From assembly GCF_003600155.1 (NCBI RefSeq), contig NZ_QWLD01000040.1:372001-436000 (forward strand): a stretch of DNA of 64,000 nt, read 5' to 3'. Positions 9,593 through 19,349 of this stretch are shown piece after piece. Position 1 is the first letter of the stretch. Every line of letters starts with the position of its first letter. The DNA is from Nesterenkonia muleiensis (GTDB lineage: Bacteria; Actinomycetota; Actinomycetes; Actinomycetales; Micrococcaceae). The notes under the pieces were generated by a model. It ran no database searches, was not told where the DNA came from, and worked only from the letters and a program-made list of their open reading frames with translations. Position numbers and translations under genes: made by a program.

Positions 9593-11140
9593 TCAGCGGG
9601 TCAGACCCTCGAGATAGCTGATCAGAGTGCGAACGGTCACCCCGGTCCCGCCCTTGTGGACGTAGCCGTAGGCGCCCTTCTCGTTGAAGGCCGGGCCAGC
9701 GATGTCGATATGTGCCCAGGGGATACGTTTCTCCTCAGGGTCCAGGGCAGTCTGGTCAGCATCAGCGCGGTCCGGGACGAACTCACGCAGGAAAGCCGCA
9801 GCGTTGAGCATGCCGCCCTCACGGGCGCCAAGGTTGCTGAGGTCAGCCACAGTGGATTCGAACCCTGTGATGGCCTCCTCCGGAATCGGCATGGCCCAGT
9901 GGTTCTCCCCGGCGTTCTCGGAGGCGCCCACAATGTCCTCGCGGAGATTCTCATGACCCATCACTCCCACCGTGCGCAGCCCCAGAGCGATCATCTGGGC
10001 TCCGGTGAGGGTGGCGACGTCGATGATCGCATCCGGGTTCTCCTCGCCGGCGGCGACGATGCCGTCGGCCAGCACCAGGCGTCCCTCGGCGTCGGTGTTG
10101 AGCACCTCGACGGTCTTGCCGCCGTAGATGGTGATGACGTCCTCCGGGCGCTGCGCGGTGGAGGAGGGCATGTTCTCAGCCAGACATAGCCAGCCGGTGA
10201 CCTTGACGGGGAGATCAAGCTCGGCTGCGGCTGCGACCACTGCCGCGACAGTCGCCGCACCTGCCATGTCCAGTTTCATGGTGGTCATCGCATTGGAGGG
10301 CTTCAGGGAGAGACCGCCGGTGTCGAAGGTGATCCCCTTGCCCACCAGGGCAATATGAGCGGCCGGCTTGGCCGGGGAGTGCTCCAGGCGCACCAGACGG
10401 GGCTTGCGGGATGAGCCGTTGCCCACGCCCAGCAGTCCGCCGAAGCCCTCTTTCTCCAGGTCCTTATGGTCCCACACCTTGACTTTCAGCTTGGTGCCCT
10501 TGGCCTGAGTCTTGACCTCTTCGGCGAAGGATTCGGGGTAGAGGTGGCTCGGCGGGGTATTGACCAGGTCACGAACGGCGCGCACTGCGGCACCCACAGC
10601 GGAAGCCCGGGCAACAGCAGGTGCGGTGTTCTTGTCCTTCAGCTCGGTCAGGACGGTGATTTCGGCGACCGGGGTCTTGGACCTCGCCTTCTGGGAGCTC
10701 TTGAAGTGCGGGAAGTTGTAGGCGCCCAGGGCAGCACCCTCGGCGACGGCGGCGACCTGTTCCACAGTGGCGGCGGGCAGCGCCAGCGCCACGGACTTCG
10801 CGGAGGAGAGCTGCCGGACAGCGGAGCCGGCCGCGCGGCGCAGCGACTCGAGGGAGACCCCGCCGTCGGGCTCACCGGTGAGCTTTCCGACGCCGACCAG
10901 CACCAGGGTCTCGGTCTTGAAGCCTTCAACGCCTGGCAGCCGCAGCAGCTGGTCCGCAGCCCCGGTGGCGCCCAAAGCGCTCAGCGAGTCCGACACCCCC
11001 TTGGCAGCTTTCTCGGCCAGCGGATTGGGCAGCAGCACCGGGCCGTCGGGGCCCTTGGCCACACCGAGCACCAGGGCGTCGGCGTCGACCTTCTGAACTG
11101 CGGAGGATACGGCGGTCACTGTGGGGGAAAAATCACTCAT
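9593..11140 (-). CDS. pepA: Leucyl aminopeptidase (M17)
   Basis: Cytosolic metallo-exopeptidase that removes N-terminal residues from peptides. 515 residues from ATG 11138-11140, which has a GGAG ribosome site eight bases upstream; a longer in-frame start at 11263 would overlap the promoter of the divergent PAC2 gene. The C-terminal catalytic domain carries the M17 metal and active-site blocks: LVGKGITFDTGGLSLKPS, MKLDMAGAATV and the signature NTDAEGRLVLADG. Length matches the family. It reads into lpdA with a 56-nt gap; gene order pepA-lpdA-sucB is common in actinobacteria. Confidence 0.96.
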   Translation of the reverse strand: MSDFSPTVTAVSSAVQKVDADALVLGVAKGPDGPVLLPNPLAEKAAKGVSDSLSALGATGAADQLLRLPGVEGFKTETLVLVGVGKLTGEPDGGVSLESLRRAAGSAVRQLSSAKSVALALPAATVEQVAAVAEGAALGAYNFPHFKSSQKARSKTPVAEITVLTELKDKNTAPAVARASAVGAAVRAVRDLVNTPPSHLYPESFAEEVKTQAKGTKLKVKVWDHKDLEKEGFGGLLGVGNGSSRKPRLVRLEHSPAKPAAHIALVGKGITFDTGGLSLKPSNAMTTMKLDMAGAATVAAVVAAAAELDLPVKVTGWLCLAENMPSSTAQRPEDVITIYGGKTVEVLNTDAEGRLVLADGIVAAGEENPDAIIDVATLTGAQMIALGLRTVGVMGHENLREDIVGASENAGENHWAMPIPEEAITGFESTVADLSNLGAREGGMLNAAAFLREFVPDRADADQTALDPEEKRIPWAHIDIAGPAFNEKGAYGYVHKGGTGVTVRTLISYLEGLTR

Positions 11141-11285
11141 CACATCTCCGATCCTATCCACATACCTCCACCAGGTTGTCATTGCGTGCGGGAATGCGAT
11201 CATAGAGAAGACTGTTACGTGGTGAGCATGTCGGTTCACTGATGTGCCCATCACGCGCCGCACAACGAAGGAGGCACCAGAGGCT

Positions 11286-12266
11286 ATGCACGATCCGTCC
11301 AGGTTCGACCTGCTGCATATTCACCCTGAGGACTCCGAGTGGGAATCGGCCGAGGAGGCCTCAGGCACCGAGGTGGTGGTGAGTCCTCTGACTGCCGAAG
11401 GCGGCAGCAGCGGCGGTCCCCGTATGCCCATGCTGGTCTCAGTGGCCGGGCACACCGATGCAGGATCACTCTCCGAGCAGCTGGCAGATTCGCTGCTCGG
11501 CAGCCTTCCCCACAGGCAGGTGGCCAGCTTCGACATCGATGAGCTCTTCGACTACCGGTCACGGCGTCCCCAGGTGACCTTCACCGAGAATCGGTTCTCC
11601 GACTACCGGGGTCCCAAGCTTGACCTCTTCGAGGTTCGTGACGCCATGGACCGCCCCTTCCTGCTGCTGACCGGAGATGAGCCGGACTTCCAGTGGGAGC
11701 GTGTCTCGCGAACCGTGCTGCAGCTCATCGAGGAGCTCGATGTCAAGCTCTTGGTGACGGTGGACTCGCTGGGTCTGCCCACCCCGCATACCCGTCCTGT
11801 GGGTGTCACTGCACACGGCAACCGCAAGGATCTGATCGACGGCATCTCCACCTGGGCACCAAGCGCCCAGATCGAGGCTGGGCTCTCGCAGATGCTGGAG
11901 CTCCGGGCAGACGAAGCCGGCCGCGACGTCGTCGGCTACACCTTGCACGTCCCGCACTACCTGGCAGGGGGCCGGTATCCCCAGGTCGCAGTGGCCGCTC
12001 TGGAGTACGCCGGGGCGGCCTGCGAGATGATGCTGCCCAGCGACGAACTGCGTGAGGCTGCCCGCACTGTGGAGGCAGACGTCTCCCGGCAGGTGGAACA
12101 GGCCCCGGAGATCGCTCAGCTGGTCAAACAGCTCGAGTCCAATTTTGATCAGCACGCATCTCCGGCACAGCGCTCCCTCCTGCTCAGGGAAGGCGAATCA
12201 GTCCCCGACGCTGAGGAGCTCGGCGCTGCGGTTGAGGAGTTTCTGCGCAGCCAGCCAGAGGATTAG
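11286..12266 (+). CDS. PAC2-family protein
   Basis: 326 residues, member of the PAC2 (proteasome assembly chaperone-like) superfamily that is widespread in actinobacteria. The archaeal and eukaryotic members chaperone proteasome assembly; the bacterial role is not settled. Features: central GRMPMLVSVAGHTDAGSLSEQL, LFDYRSRRPQVTF, GVTAHGNR, and VPHYLAGGRYPQVA. A GAAGGAGG ribosome site (11267-11274) precedes ATG 11286, with an 11-nt gap. It is divergent from pepA and followed at about 100 nt by a DUF4192 gene. No proteasome gene is in this window. Confidence 0.85.
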   Translation: MHDPSRFDLLHIHPEDSEWESAEEASGTEVVVSPLTAEGGSSGGPRMPMLVSVAGHTDAGSLSEQLADSLLGSLPHRQVASFDIDELFDYRSRRPQVTFTENRFSDYRGPKLDLFEVRDAMDRPFLLLTGDEPDFQWERVSRTVLQLIEELDVKLLVTVDSLGLPTPHTRPVGVTAHGNRKDLIDGISTWAPSAQIEAGLSQMLELRADEAGRDVVGYTLHVPHYLAGGRYPQVAVAALEYAGAACEMMLPSDELREAARTVEADVSRQVEQAPEIAQLVKQLESNFDQHASPAQRSLLLREGESVPDAEELGAAVEEFLRSQPED

Positions 12267-12368
12267 GGTTTTCCCCAGGCACAATCGGTGTCGTCCCGCC
12301 ACGCCGGGCAATCCACAGAACACTGGTTTCTCTCTTGGATGACACGCTCCACGGCAGAGGCTGGGGAT

Positions 12369-13571
12369 ATGACTTCAACACCCACACCCCAGAATCCGGA
12401 ACCGGCGCTGAACGCCGCTGACCCATTGAGCATCGAAGAACCTGGTGATGTGCTGGCACTGGTCCAACACACCTTCGGCTATGTTCCGGAGGACTCGCTG
12501 GTCCTGATCGGGCTGATGAACGGCACCACAGGCGGACATCTGCGTGTGGACCTGTCTCCGGCACTGGACAAGCCGCACTGGACCGGAGAGCGCTGCGCTT
12601 CGTGGATCGCCGGGCCCGACGCCTCACCGGTTCCGGAAGCTGTGCTTGCCGTGATCTTCGACACCCAAGCGCCCGACCCAGATGCTCCGGACAGACACGA
12701 TGTGCTGCTCTCTGCCCTCGCCGAGGGTCTTCTGACCCAAGCAGAGGCCCGGCTGATTAAGGTGTGGCACTGCGGTGAAGGCAGCATCCGAGACTATGAC
12801 TGCTGCGACGCCGACTGCTGCCCGTACCCGGGACAGGATGTCCAGAGCACTTTGGCCGGGGCGCAGCGGCGGGTTCCGGCGTTGGCTAGAACGCGAGCCT
12901 TCAGCCCCGAGGAGTGTGTGGAGGCCTTCCTCTCCGTCAGCCCGCTGATCACTGAGGAGCAGATCGGCAGAGTCAGGCGCCATTCCGCACCGGCCCCCGA
13001 GCTGCCCGAAGCGGTGCTGACCATCTGGGACGCTGCACTCTGCCGCGGCATTCGGGAGGCCGGAGGTGCGGGTCGGGCCGACTGTGGATGGATCCAATCC
13101 TCACCGGCGCGCATGTCGGCGTTGTTGGGCACCCTTGACAGCCCGGCGCACACTGGACTGCTGATGGCGCTGACAACATCAGGAATCGAGACGACGGCGG
13201 CCCGCAGGCTGCTCAGCGATGGGAATGCTGCGGAGCTGGGTCACACTGTCTGGGGAACCTCTGAGGTGCCACCGCGGTGGGAGCGGGTGGATGCCCTGGA
13301 CAGTCTTCTTCATCAGCTGGTCCCCTTCGCAGAGGGTTGCCAGCTTGAGCAGATACTGGGCCTGAAGGCCTGGACCGAATGGATCCGCGGCCGTGGAAGC
13401 AATGCGACGGCCATTGCTGAGATGGCCCGGGAGCTGGACCCCGAAAGGTGGGACTCCCAGAGTGACCCTCCACTGGCCCGGACAGTGCTCCAGTGCATCA
13501 ACAGGCTCGGGGTCTGTCCCTGGGCCCAGGTCAAGCAGTCCAGCTATTCCTGGTGGTCCGGCAACAGGTAG
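12369..13571 (+). CDS. DUF4192 family protein
   Basis: 400 residues, an actinobacterial family of unknown function usually encoded just upstream of the primary sigma factor, as here. The conserved opening block is IEEPGDVLALVQHTFGYVPEDSLVLIGL (positions about 21-48). A Cys cluster CCDADCC (about residues 145-151) could bind a metal. No transmembrane segment or signal peptide is visible, so it is probably cytosolic. ATG 12369 is chosen because the family begins shortly before this block; an in-frame upstream start (12288) has no ribosome site. A run of seven T follows the stop at 13574-13580, which may be part of a terminator, though the stem before it is weak. Confidence 0.85.
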   Translation: MTSTPTPQNPEPALNAADPLSIEEPGDVLALVQHTFGYVPEDSLVLIGLMNGTTGGHLRVDLSPALDKPHWTGERCASWIAGPDASPVPEAVLAVIFDTQAPDPDAPDRHDVLLSALAEGLLTQAEARLIKVWHCGEGSIRDYDCCDADCCPYPGQDVQSTLAGAQRRVPALARTRAFSPEECVEAFLSVSPLITEEQIGRVRRHSAPAPELPEAVLTIWDAALCRGIREAGGAGRADCGWIQSSPARMSALLGTLDSPAHTGLLMALTTSGIETTAARRLLSDGNAAELGHTVWGTSEVPPRWERVDALDSLLHQLVPFAEGCQLEQILGLKAWTEWIRGRGSNATAIAEMARELDPERWDSQSDPPLARTVLQCINRLGVCPWAQVKQSSYSWWSGNR

Positions 13572-13729
13572 ATTTTTTTCTTGCGGATCCGGGAATGGAC
13601 CAGGAGATCACAGTGTTGGACCAGCCGTAAGACCCTGCAAGCCGGGAGGATTTTGCTCCGAACCGGGACTTGACAGGGTCATAGGCGTGTTGAGCGCCTG
13701 CACCTGAGTAAACGAGACGGAAGGTCATC

Positions 13730-15115
<1,386 letters not shown>

Positions 15116-15210
15116 GGACCCCATGGTCGTGGTGAGCAGGTCGGTTGGCACCCGACAATTCTCACCGGCTGAATAAGCCCGGAAAACTCAATACTGTATG
15201 GACACAAAGA

Positions 15211-15253
15211 CGCCCCCGCTGACGAAACCTTGGCAGGATCGCCGGCGGGGGCG
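15211..15253 (-). terminator. GC-rich hairpin between sigA and the DUF7455 gene
   Basis: CGCCCCCGC (15211-15219) pairs with GCGGGGGCG (15245-15253) around a 25-nt loop. It lies between convergent genes: 95 nt after the sigA stop and 17 nt after the stop of the minus-strand DUF7455 gene. On the minus strand TCTTTGTG follows. It probably ends the DUF7455 message and may serve both directions. Confidence 0.6.
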
Positions 15254-15269
15254 CCGTCGTCGTGGGTGC

Positions 15270-15476
15270 CTAGGAGATCCGGTCCGACTCGTCGACCCAC
15301 TCAGCAGTCATCGGGCGGAGTTTAGGCTCCACATCTCGTCCATGGTGGTTGCAGAACAGAAGTGCTCCACCGGAGGTGAGCACGGCGCGAATGTAGGCCT
15401 GAGCCCCGCAGCGGTCGCAGCGGTCCAGGGCAGTCAGCGTGGTCGGGGCCTCTATGGTGCCGGTAGTTGCTGTCAT
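15270..15476 (-). CDS. DUF7455 small zinc-ribbon-like protein
   Basis: 68 residues. Actinobacterial family of unknown function, usually found between the primary sigma factor and the topoisomerase subunit gene, as here. It has CDRCGAQAYIRAVL followed by LLFCNHHGRD, a Cys/His set (C20, C23, C42, H44/H45) that could hold one zinc. It ends in an acidic tail (MTAEWVDESDRIS). No membrane segment. It is convergent with sigA and divergent from parE. The role is unknown; the short length and ribbon suggest binding to nucleic acid or protein. Confidence 0.85.
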   Translation of the reverse strand: MTATTGTIEAPTTLTALDRCDRCGAQAYIRAVLTSGGALLFCNHHGRDVEPKLRPMTAEWVDESDRIS

Positions 15477-15636
15477 GCTCTCGCCTCCTCAGCGTTGCGT
15501 GTTGATCTCCCAATACAACCACGCCAGCCGCTGATCCATTCGCGATTTCGACTTCACAGGCGCGCCTTTCGCCACCGGCGAATCCTCGCAGTAACCTGTT
15601 GAGCAGTCTTGACCATCAATTGTTCGGAGGCATCTT

Positions 15637-17697
15637 TTGGCCCAGCGTGACGAGTACAGCGCCCGCCACCTTTCGGTCCTCGAGGGACTTGAAGCCGTGC
15701 GGAAGCGCCCTGGCATGTATATCGGCTCCACGGATTCGCGCGGCCTGATGCACTGCCTGTGGGAGATCATCGACAACTCCGTCGATGAGGCGCTGGCCGG
15801 CTATGCCTCCAGTATCACCATCACGCTGCACTCCGACGATTCGGTGGAGGTCTCTGATGACGGCCGCGGCATCCCAGTGGACGTGGAGCCGCGCACCGGG
15901 CTCTCCGGCCTGGAGGTCGTGTTCACCAAGCTGCACGCCGGTGGGAAGTTCGGCGGCGGCTCCTACAACGCGGTCGGCGGATTGCACGGTGTGGGCGCTT
16001 CTGTGGTGAACGCTCTCTCCGCCCGGCTGGATGCCCAGGTCACCCGCGGCGGAAAGGTCCACCAGATGAGCTTCCGGCGCGGAGAGCCGGGGACGTTCTC
16101 CGGGGACAAGCCGACGGACACCTTCACCCCCGCTGAGGAAGGCTCTCCATTGGAGGCGGTGGGCAGGGCCAAGCGTGGGGTCACCGGCACCACAGTGCGC
16201 TACTGGGCGGACCGTGAGATCTTCACCCCGGGCTCATCATTCTTAGAGGATGAGCTGGTCAACCGAGCCAGACAGACCGCTTTCTTGGTCCCGGGACTGC
16301 GCATCAGCATCCACGACCAGCGGGGTGCCGAACCCCAGGAGCAGGTCTTTCAGTACGACGGGGGCATCGGCGAATTCGTCGACCATCTCTCCACGGACTC
16401 CCCGGTGACTGATGTTTGGCGTATACAAGGTCACGGGGGATTCAGCGAACGGATTTCAGTCAACGGTGAGATGACCGATGTGGAGCGTGACTGCGAGGTC
16501 GATATCGCGCTGCGCTGGGGAGTCGGATATGACACCACAGTGAAGTCCTTCGTCAACATCATCGCCACCCCGAAGGGGGGCACCCATCTGACCGGATTCG
16601 AGCAGGCGATGGTGAAGATCTTCCGCAAGGTGGTCGAGGCCAATGCCCGCCGGCTGAAGGCCGGCAAGGACAAGCTCGAGAAGGACGATGTGCTGGCCGG
16701 ACTGACCGCGGTGGTCACAGTCCGGATTGCCGAACCGCAGTTCGAAGGTCAGACCAAAGAGGTGCTCGGCACCCCAGCGGCCAAACAGATCGTCAACAAG
16801 GTGGTTTCCGAGCAGTTGGAGCAACGCCTGAGCTCGACCAAGCGAGGTGAGAAGCAGGAGGCCGCCGCGGTGCTGGAAAAGGTGGTGGCGGAGATGAAAT
16901 CACGGATCTCTGCCCGGCAGCACAAGGAGACCCAGCGCCGGAAGAACGCCCTGGAGAACTCCACGATGCCCGCCAAGCTGGTGGAGTGCCGGAACAAGGA
17001 CGTGGAGTCCTCTGAGCTGTTCATCGTGGAGGGCGACTCCGCTCTCGGCACCGCCAAACTGGCCCGCTCCTCTGATTTCCAGGCGCTGCTTCCGATCAGG
17101 GGAAAGATTCTCAACGTGCAGAAGGCCTCGGTCTCGGACATGCTCTCCAACACCGAATGTGCCGCATTGCTGCAGGTGATCGGTGCCGGCTCCGGGCGCA
17201 GCTTCGACCTGGAGGCTGCACGGTACGGCAAAGTGGTGCTGATGACCGATGCGGACGTGGACGGCGCCCATATCCGCACACTGCTGCTGACCCTGTTCTT
17301 CCGGTATATGCGCCCGATGATCGAGGCCGGCAGGGTCTTTGCCGCGGTTCCGCCTCTGCACCGGGTGGAGGTCGTTCACTCGGGCAAGAAGCCCAATGAC
17401 GTTCGTTACACCTATTCGGAGGCCGAGCTGGTCAAGCTGCTGGCTGACCTGGAGAAGGACGGACTGCGGTATAAGGAGCCGATCCAACGCTATAAAGGTC
17501 TGGGAGAGATGGATGCCGACCAGCTCTCGGAGACCACGATGGATCCAGCACACCGTTCCCTGCGCAGGATCCGGGTGGAGGACGCCGAGGCGGCCGAACG
17601 GGTCTTCGATCTGCTGATGGGTTCGGTGGTGGCTCCGCGCAAGGAGTTCATCATTGAAGGCGCGGCCGCCCTGAACCGGGAAAAGATCGACGCGTAA
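15637..17697 (+). CDS. parE: Type IIA topoisomerase subunit B (topoisomerase IV ParE / GyrB-like)
   Basis: ATPase and TOPRIM subunit that drives strand passage, decatenation and supercoil control. 686 residues from TTG 15637, which has a strong TCGGAGG site (15624-15630) six bases upstream. GHKL ATPase motifs: EIIDNSVDEALAG, VSDDGRGIPVD, GGLHGVGASVVNALS. The TOPRIM domain has EGDSALGTA and DADVDGAHIRTLLL; the C-terminal block YKGLGEMDADQLSETTMDP is present. The position next to sigA/DUF7455, not next to dnaN/recF, favours ParE over GyrB. No A-subunit gene adjoins it, so parC must be elsewhere. Confidence 0.9.
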   Translation: MAQRDEYSARHLSVLEGLEAVRKRPGMYIGSTDSRGLMHCLWEIIDNSVDEALAGYASSITITLHSDDSVEVSDDGRGIPVDVEPRTGLSGLEVVFTKLHAGGKFGGGSYNAVGGLHGVGASVVNALSARLDAQVTRGGKVHQMSFRRGEPGTFSGDKPTDTFTPAEEGSPLEAVGRAKRGVTGTTVRYWADREIFTPGSSFLEDELVNRARQTAFLVPGLRISIHDQRGAEPQEQVFQYDGGIGEFVDHLSTDSPVTDVWRIQGHGGFSERISVNGEMTDVERDCEVDIALRWGVGYDTTVKSFVNIIATPKGGTHLTGFEQAMVKIFRKVVEANARRLKAGKDKLEKDDVLAGLTAVVTVRIAEPQFEGQTKEVLGTPAAKQIVNKVVSEQLEQRLSSTKRGEKQEAAAVLEKVVAEMKSRISARQHKETQRRKNALENSTMPAKLVECRNKDVESSELFIVEGDSALGTAKLARSSDFQALLPIRGKILNVQKASVSDMLSNTECAALLQVIGAGSGRSFDLEAARYGKVVLMTDADVDGAHIRTLLLTLFFRYMRPMIEAGRVFAAVPPLHRVEVVHSGKKPNDVRYTYSEAELVKLLADLEKDGLRYKEPIQRYKGLGEMDADQLSETTMDPAHRSLRRIRVEDAEAAERVFDLLMGSVVAPRKEFIIEGAAALNREKIDA

Positions 17698-17733
17698 CTA
17701 ACTTCTACGAGCCGTAGAACAAGGTAGACTGAC

Positions 17734-18705
17734 ATGGTGACTGATCTGAGCACCCACTCCTCCGTTGACGCTGACGCATCGGTGACGACACAGGAGGGGG
17801 ACCGGCTCGGTGTCAAACGCAAAGCTGCGGCCTATCTGTCATTGACCAAACCGCGAGTCATCGAACTGCTGCTGGTCTCGACGTATCCCACTATGGTCTT
17901 CGCCCAGGGTGGGTTCCCCAATATCTGGGTCAGTCTCGCCACGCTGATCGGTGGTGCCTTCGCCGCCGGCTCCGCCGGGGCCTTCAACTGCATTATCGAC
18001 CGGGACATGGACCGGCTGATGAACCGCACCAAGAAGCGCCCGCTGGTCACCGGGGAGCTGACTCCGCGGGAGGCCTTGGTCTTCGCCTCTGTGCTGGGTG
18101 CGGCCGCATTGGCCATCCTCTGGTTCGGCGCCAATCCGTTGGCGGCCGGGCTCGGTGCGCTGGCCATGTTCTTCTACGTGGTCATCTACACGGTGATTCT
18201 CAAGCGCCGCACTGAGCAGAACATCATCTGGGGAGGGCTTGCCGGCTGCTTCCCGGTGCTGATCGGCTGGGCTGCGGTGCGTGAAACGGTCGAGTGGCCG
18301 GCATTGGTGCTGTTCTTCATCATCTTCTTGTGGACGCCTCCGCACTACTGGCCGTTGTCCATGAAGTACCGCACCGACTACCAGAACGCCGATGTGCCCA
18401 TGCTGGGGGCTGTCGCGACCGCGAAGACAGTCTCGGTGCAGGTGGTGCTCTACGCCTGGGCCACGGTGGCCTGCTCACTGCTGCTGATACCGCTGGGCTG
18501 GGCCGGCATCACCTACACGGGGTTCGCCGCTGTGGCAGGCGCGTGGTTCATCTACGAATCGCACGTGCTGTACCGGAGGGCGCAGAATGAATCCCTGACC
18601 GACCGGCGGGCCATGAAGCTCTTTCACCTGTCGATCCTCTACCTCACCCTGCTGTTCATCGGACTGTGCCTGGACCCCTTCATCGGCAGTCCGCTGATGG
18701 GCTGA
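17734..18705 (+). CDS. ctaB: Protoheme IX farnesyltransferase (heme O synthase)
   Basis: Farnesylates heme B to heme O in the cytoplasmic membrane, for cytochrome oxidase. 323 residues of the UbiA superfamily with about eight to nine transmembrane helices. The first Asp-rich motif is [20 protein letters not shown], and the second prenyl-binding loop carries [14 protein letters not shown]. It starts at ATG 17734, 36 nt after parE. Its stop shares one base with the start of the ABC ATPase gene (TGATG at 18703-18707), so the downstream transporter genes are likely co-translated with it. Confidence 0.96.
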   Translation: MVTDLSTHSSVDADASVTTQEGDRLGVKRKAAAYLSLTKPRVIELLLVSTYPTMVFAQGGFPNIWVSLATLIGGAFAAGSAGAFNCIIDRDMDRLMNRTKKRPLVTGELTPREALVFASVLGAAALAILWFGANPLAAGLGALAMFFYVVIYTVILKRRTEQNIIWGGLAGCFPVLIGWAAVRETVEWPALVLFFIIFLWTPPHYWPLSMKYRTDYQNADVPMLGAVATAKTVSVQVVLYAWATVACSLLLIPLGWAGITYTGFAAVAGAWFIYESHVLYRRAQNESLTDRRAMKLFHLSILYLTLLFIGLCLDPFIGSPLMG

Positions 18706-19349
18706 TGACCAGCACCGTCGAGTGCCGCAGGCTCGCTGTTTCCCTGAACGGTTCTCTGCTCCTGCCAGAGACCACCTTCACCGCCACAGCCCCTGGGCTG
18801 ATCGCACTCACCGGTTCAAACGGCACCGGTAAGACCACTCTGCTGAAGACCCTTGCTGGGCGTCAGCTGCCCAGCGCAGGCGAATGCCTCATAGACGGTG
18901 AAGCCCCTTACGAGTTCGCCCCGGCATTCCGCGCCTCAGTTGCCTCACTCATCGACACCCCTCCGATGGCCCGCGATATGACTCTTCTGGAGCAGCTGGC
19001 CTTGGTGCAGGTCTCCTGGGGATCCGATGAGGGCACCGCTTTCCGCGCCGCTGAAGATCTGCTCAACCAACTGACCATCCCTGAACTGGGGGAGAGGTTC
19101 CCCTATGAGCTCTCGGCCGGTCAGCTGCAGCTGTTCGCCGTAGCGCTGACGCTCAGCCGCCCGTTCGGCTTTCTGCTGCTCGATGAGCCTGAACGGCATC
19201 TGGACACTGACCGGGTGCAGGTGCTGCTGGGACTCCTGGAGAGCCGGGTACAGTCCGGGGCACTGGTCATCACCGCGACCCATCGGGCAGAGATCGTCGA
19301 ACGCGCGGAACAGACCATTCACTTGGAGCGACCCTCGGAGCCGGAATGA
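18705..19349 (+). CDS. ABC transporter ATP-binding protein
   Basis: 214 residues, a single nucleotide-binding domain. Walker A is GSNGTGKTT, the signature is LSAGQLQ (slightly divergent from LSGGQ), Walker B is FGFLLLDEPERHLD, and the H-loop His is in TATHRAEI. The short length and lone domain fit export-type or heme-export-like ATPases; the substrate is unknown. ATG 18705 overlaps the ctaB stop and the gene overlaps the next one by four bases (ATGA, 19346-19349), so the three genes form a tightly coupled set. Coupling with heme O synthase makes a link to cytochrome oxidase assembly or heme handling plausible but unproven. Confidence 0.88.
   Translation: MTSTVECRRLAVSLNGSLLLPETTFTATAPGLIALTGSNGTGKTTLLKTLAGRQLPSAGECLIDGEAPYEFAPAFRASVASLIDTPPMARDMTLLEQLALVQVSWGSDEGTAFRAAEDLLNQLTIPELGERFPYELSAGQLQLFAVALTLSRPFGFLLLDEPERHLDTDRVQVLLGLLESRVQSGALVITATHRAEIVERAEQTIHLERPSEPE

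Noticed and set aside
9845-9870. tRNA-like GATTCGAACCC sequence
   Set aside because: It lies within pepA codons (GFESTV) and has no cloverleaf arms around it; a chance match to the T-loop.
13631-13680. Inverted repeat GACCCTG / CAGGGTC upstream of sigA, possible attenuator
   Set aside because: Only seven pairs with a 36-base spacer, and one arm overlaps a possible -35 box. Too weak to call as a feature.
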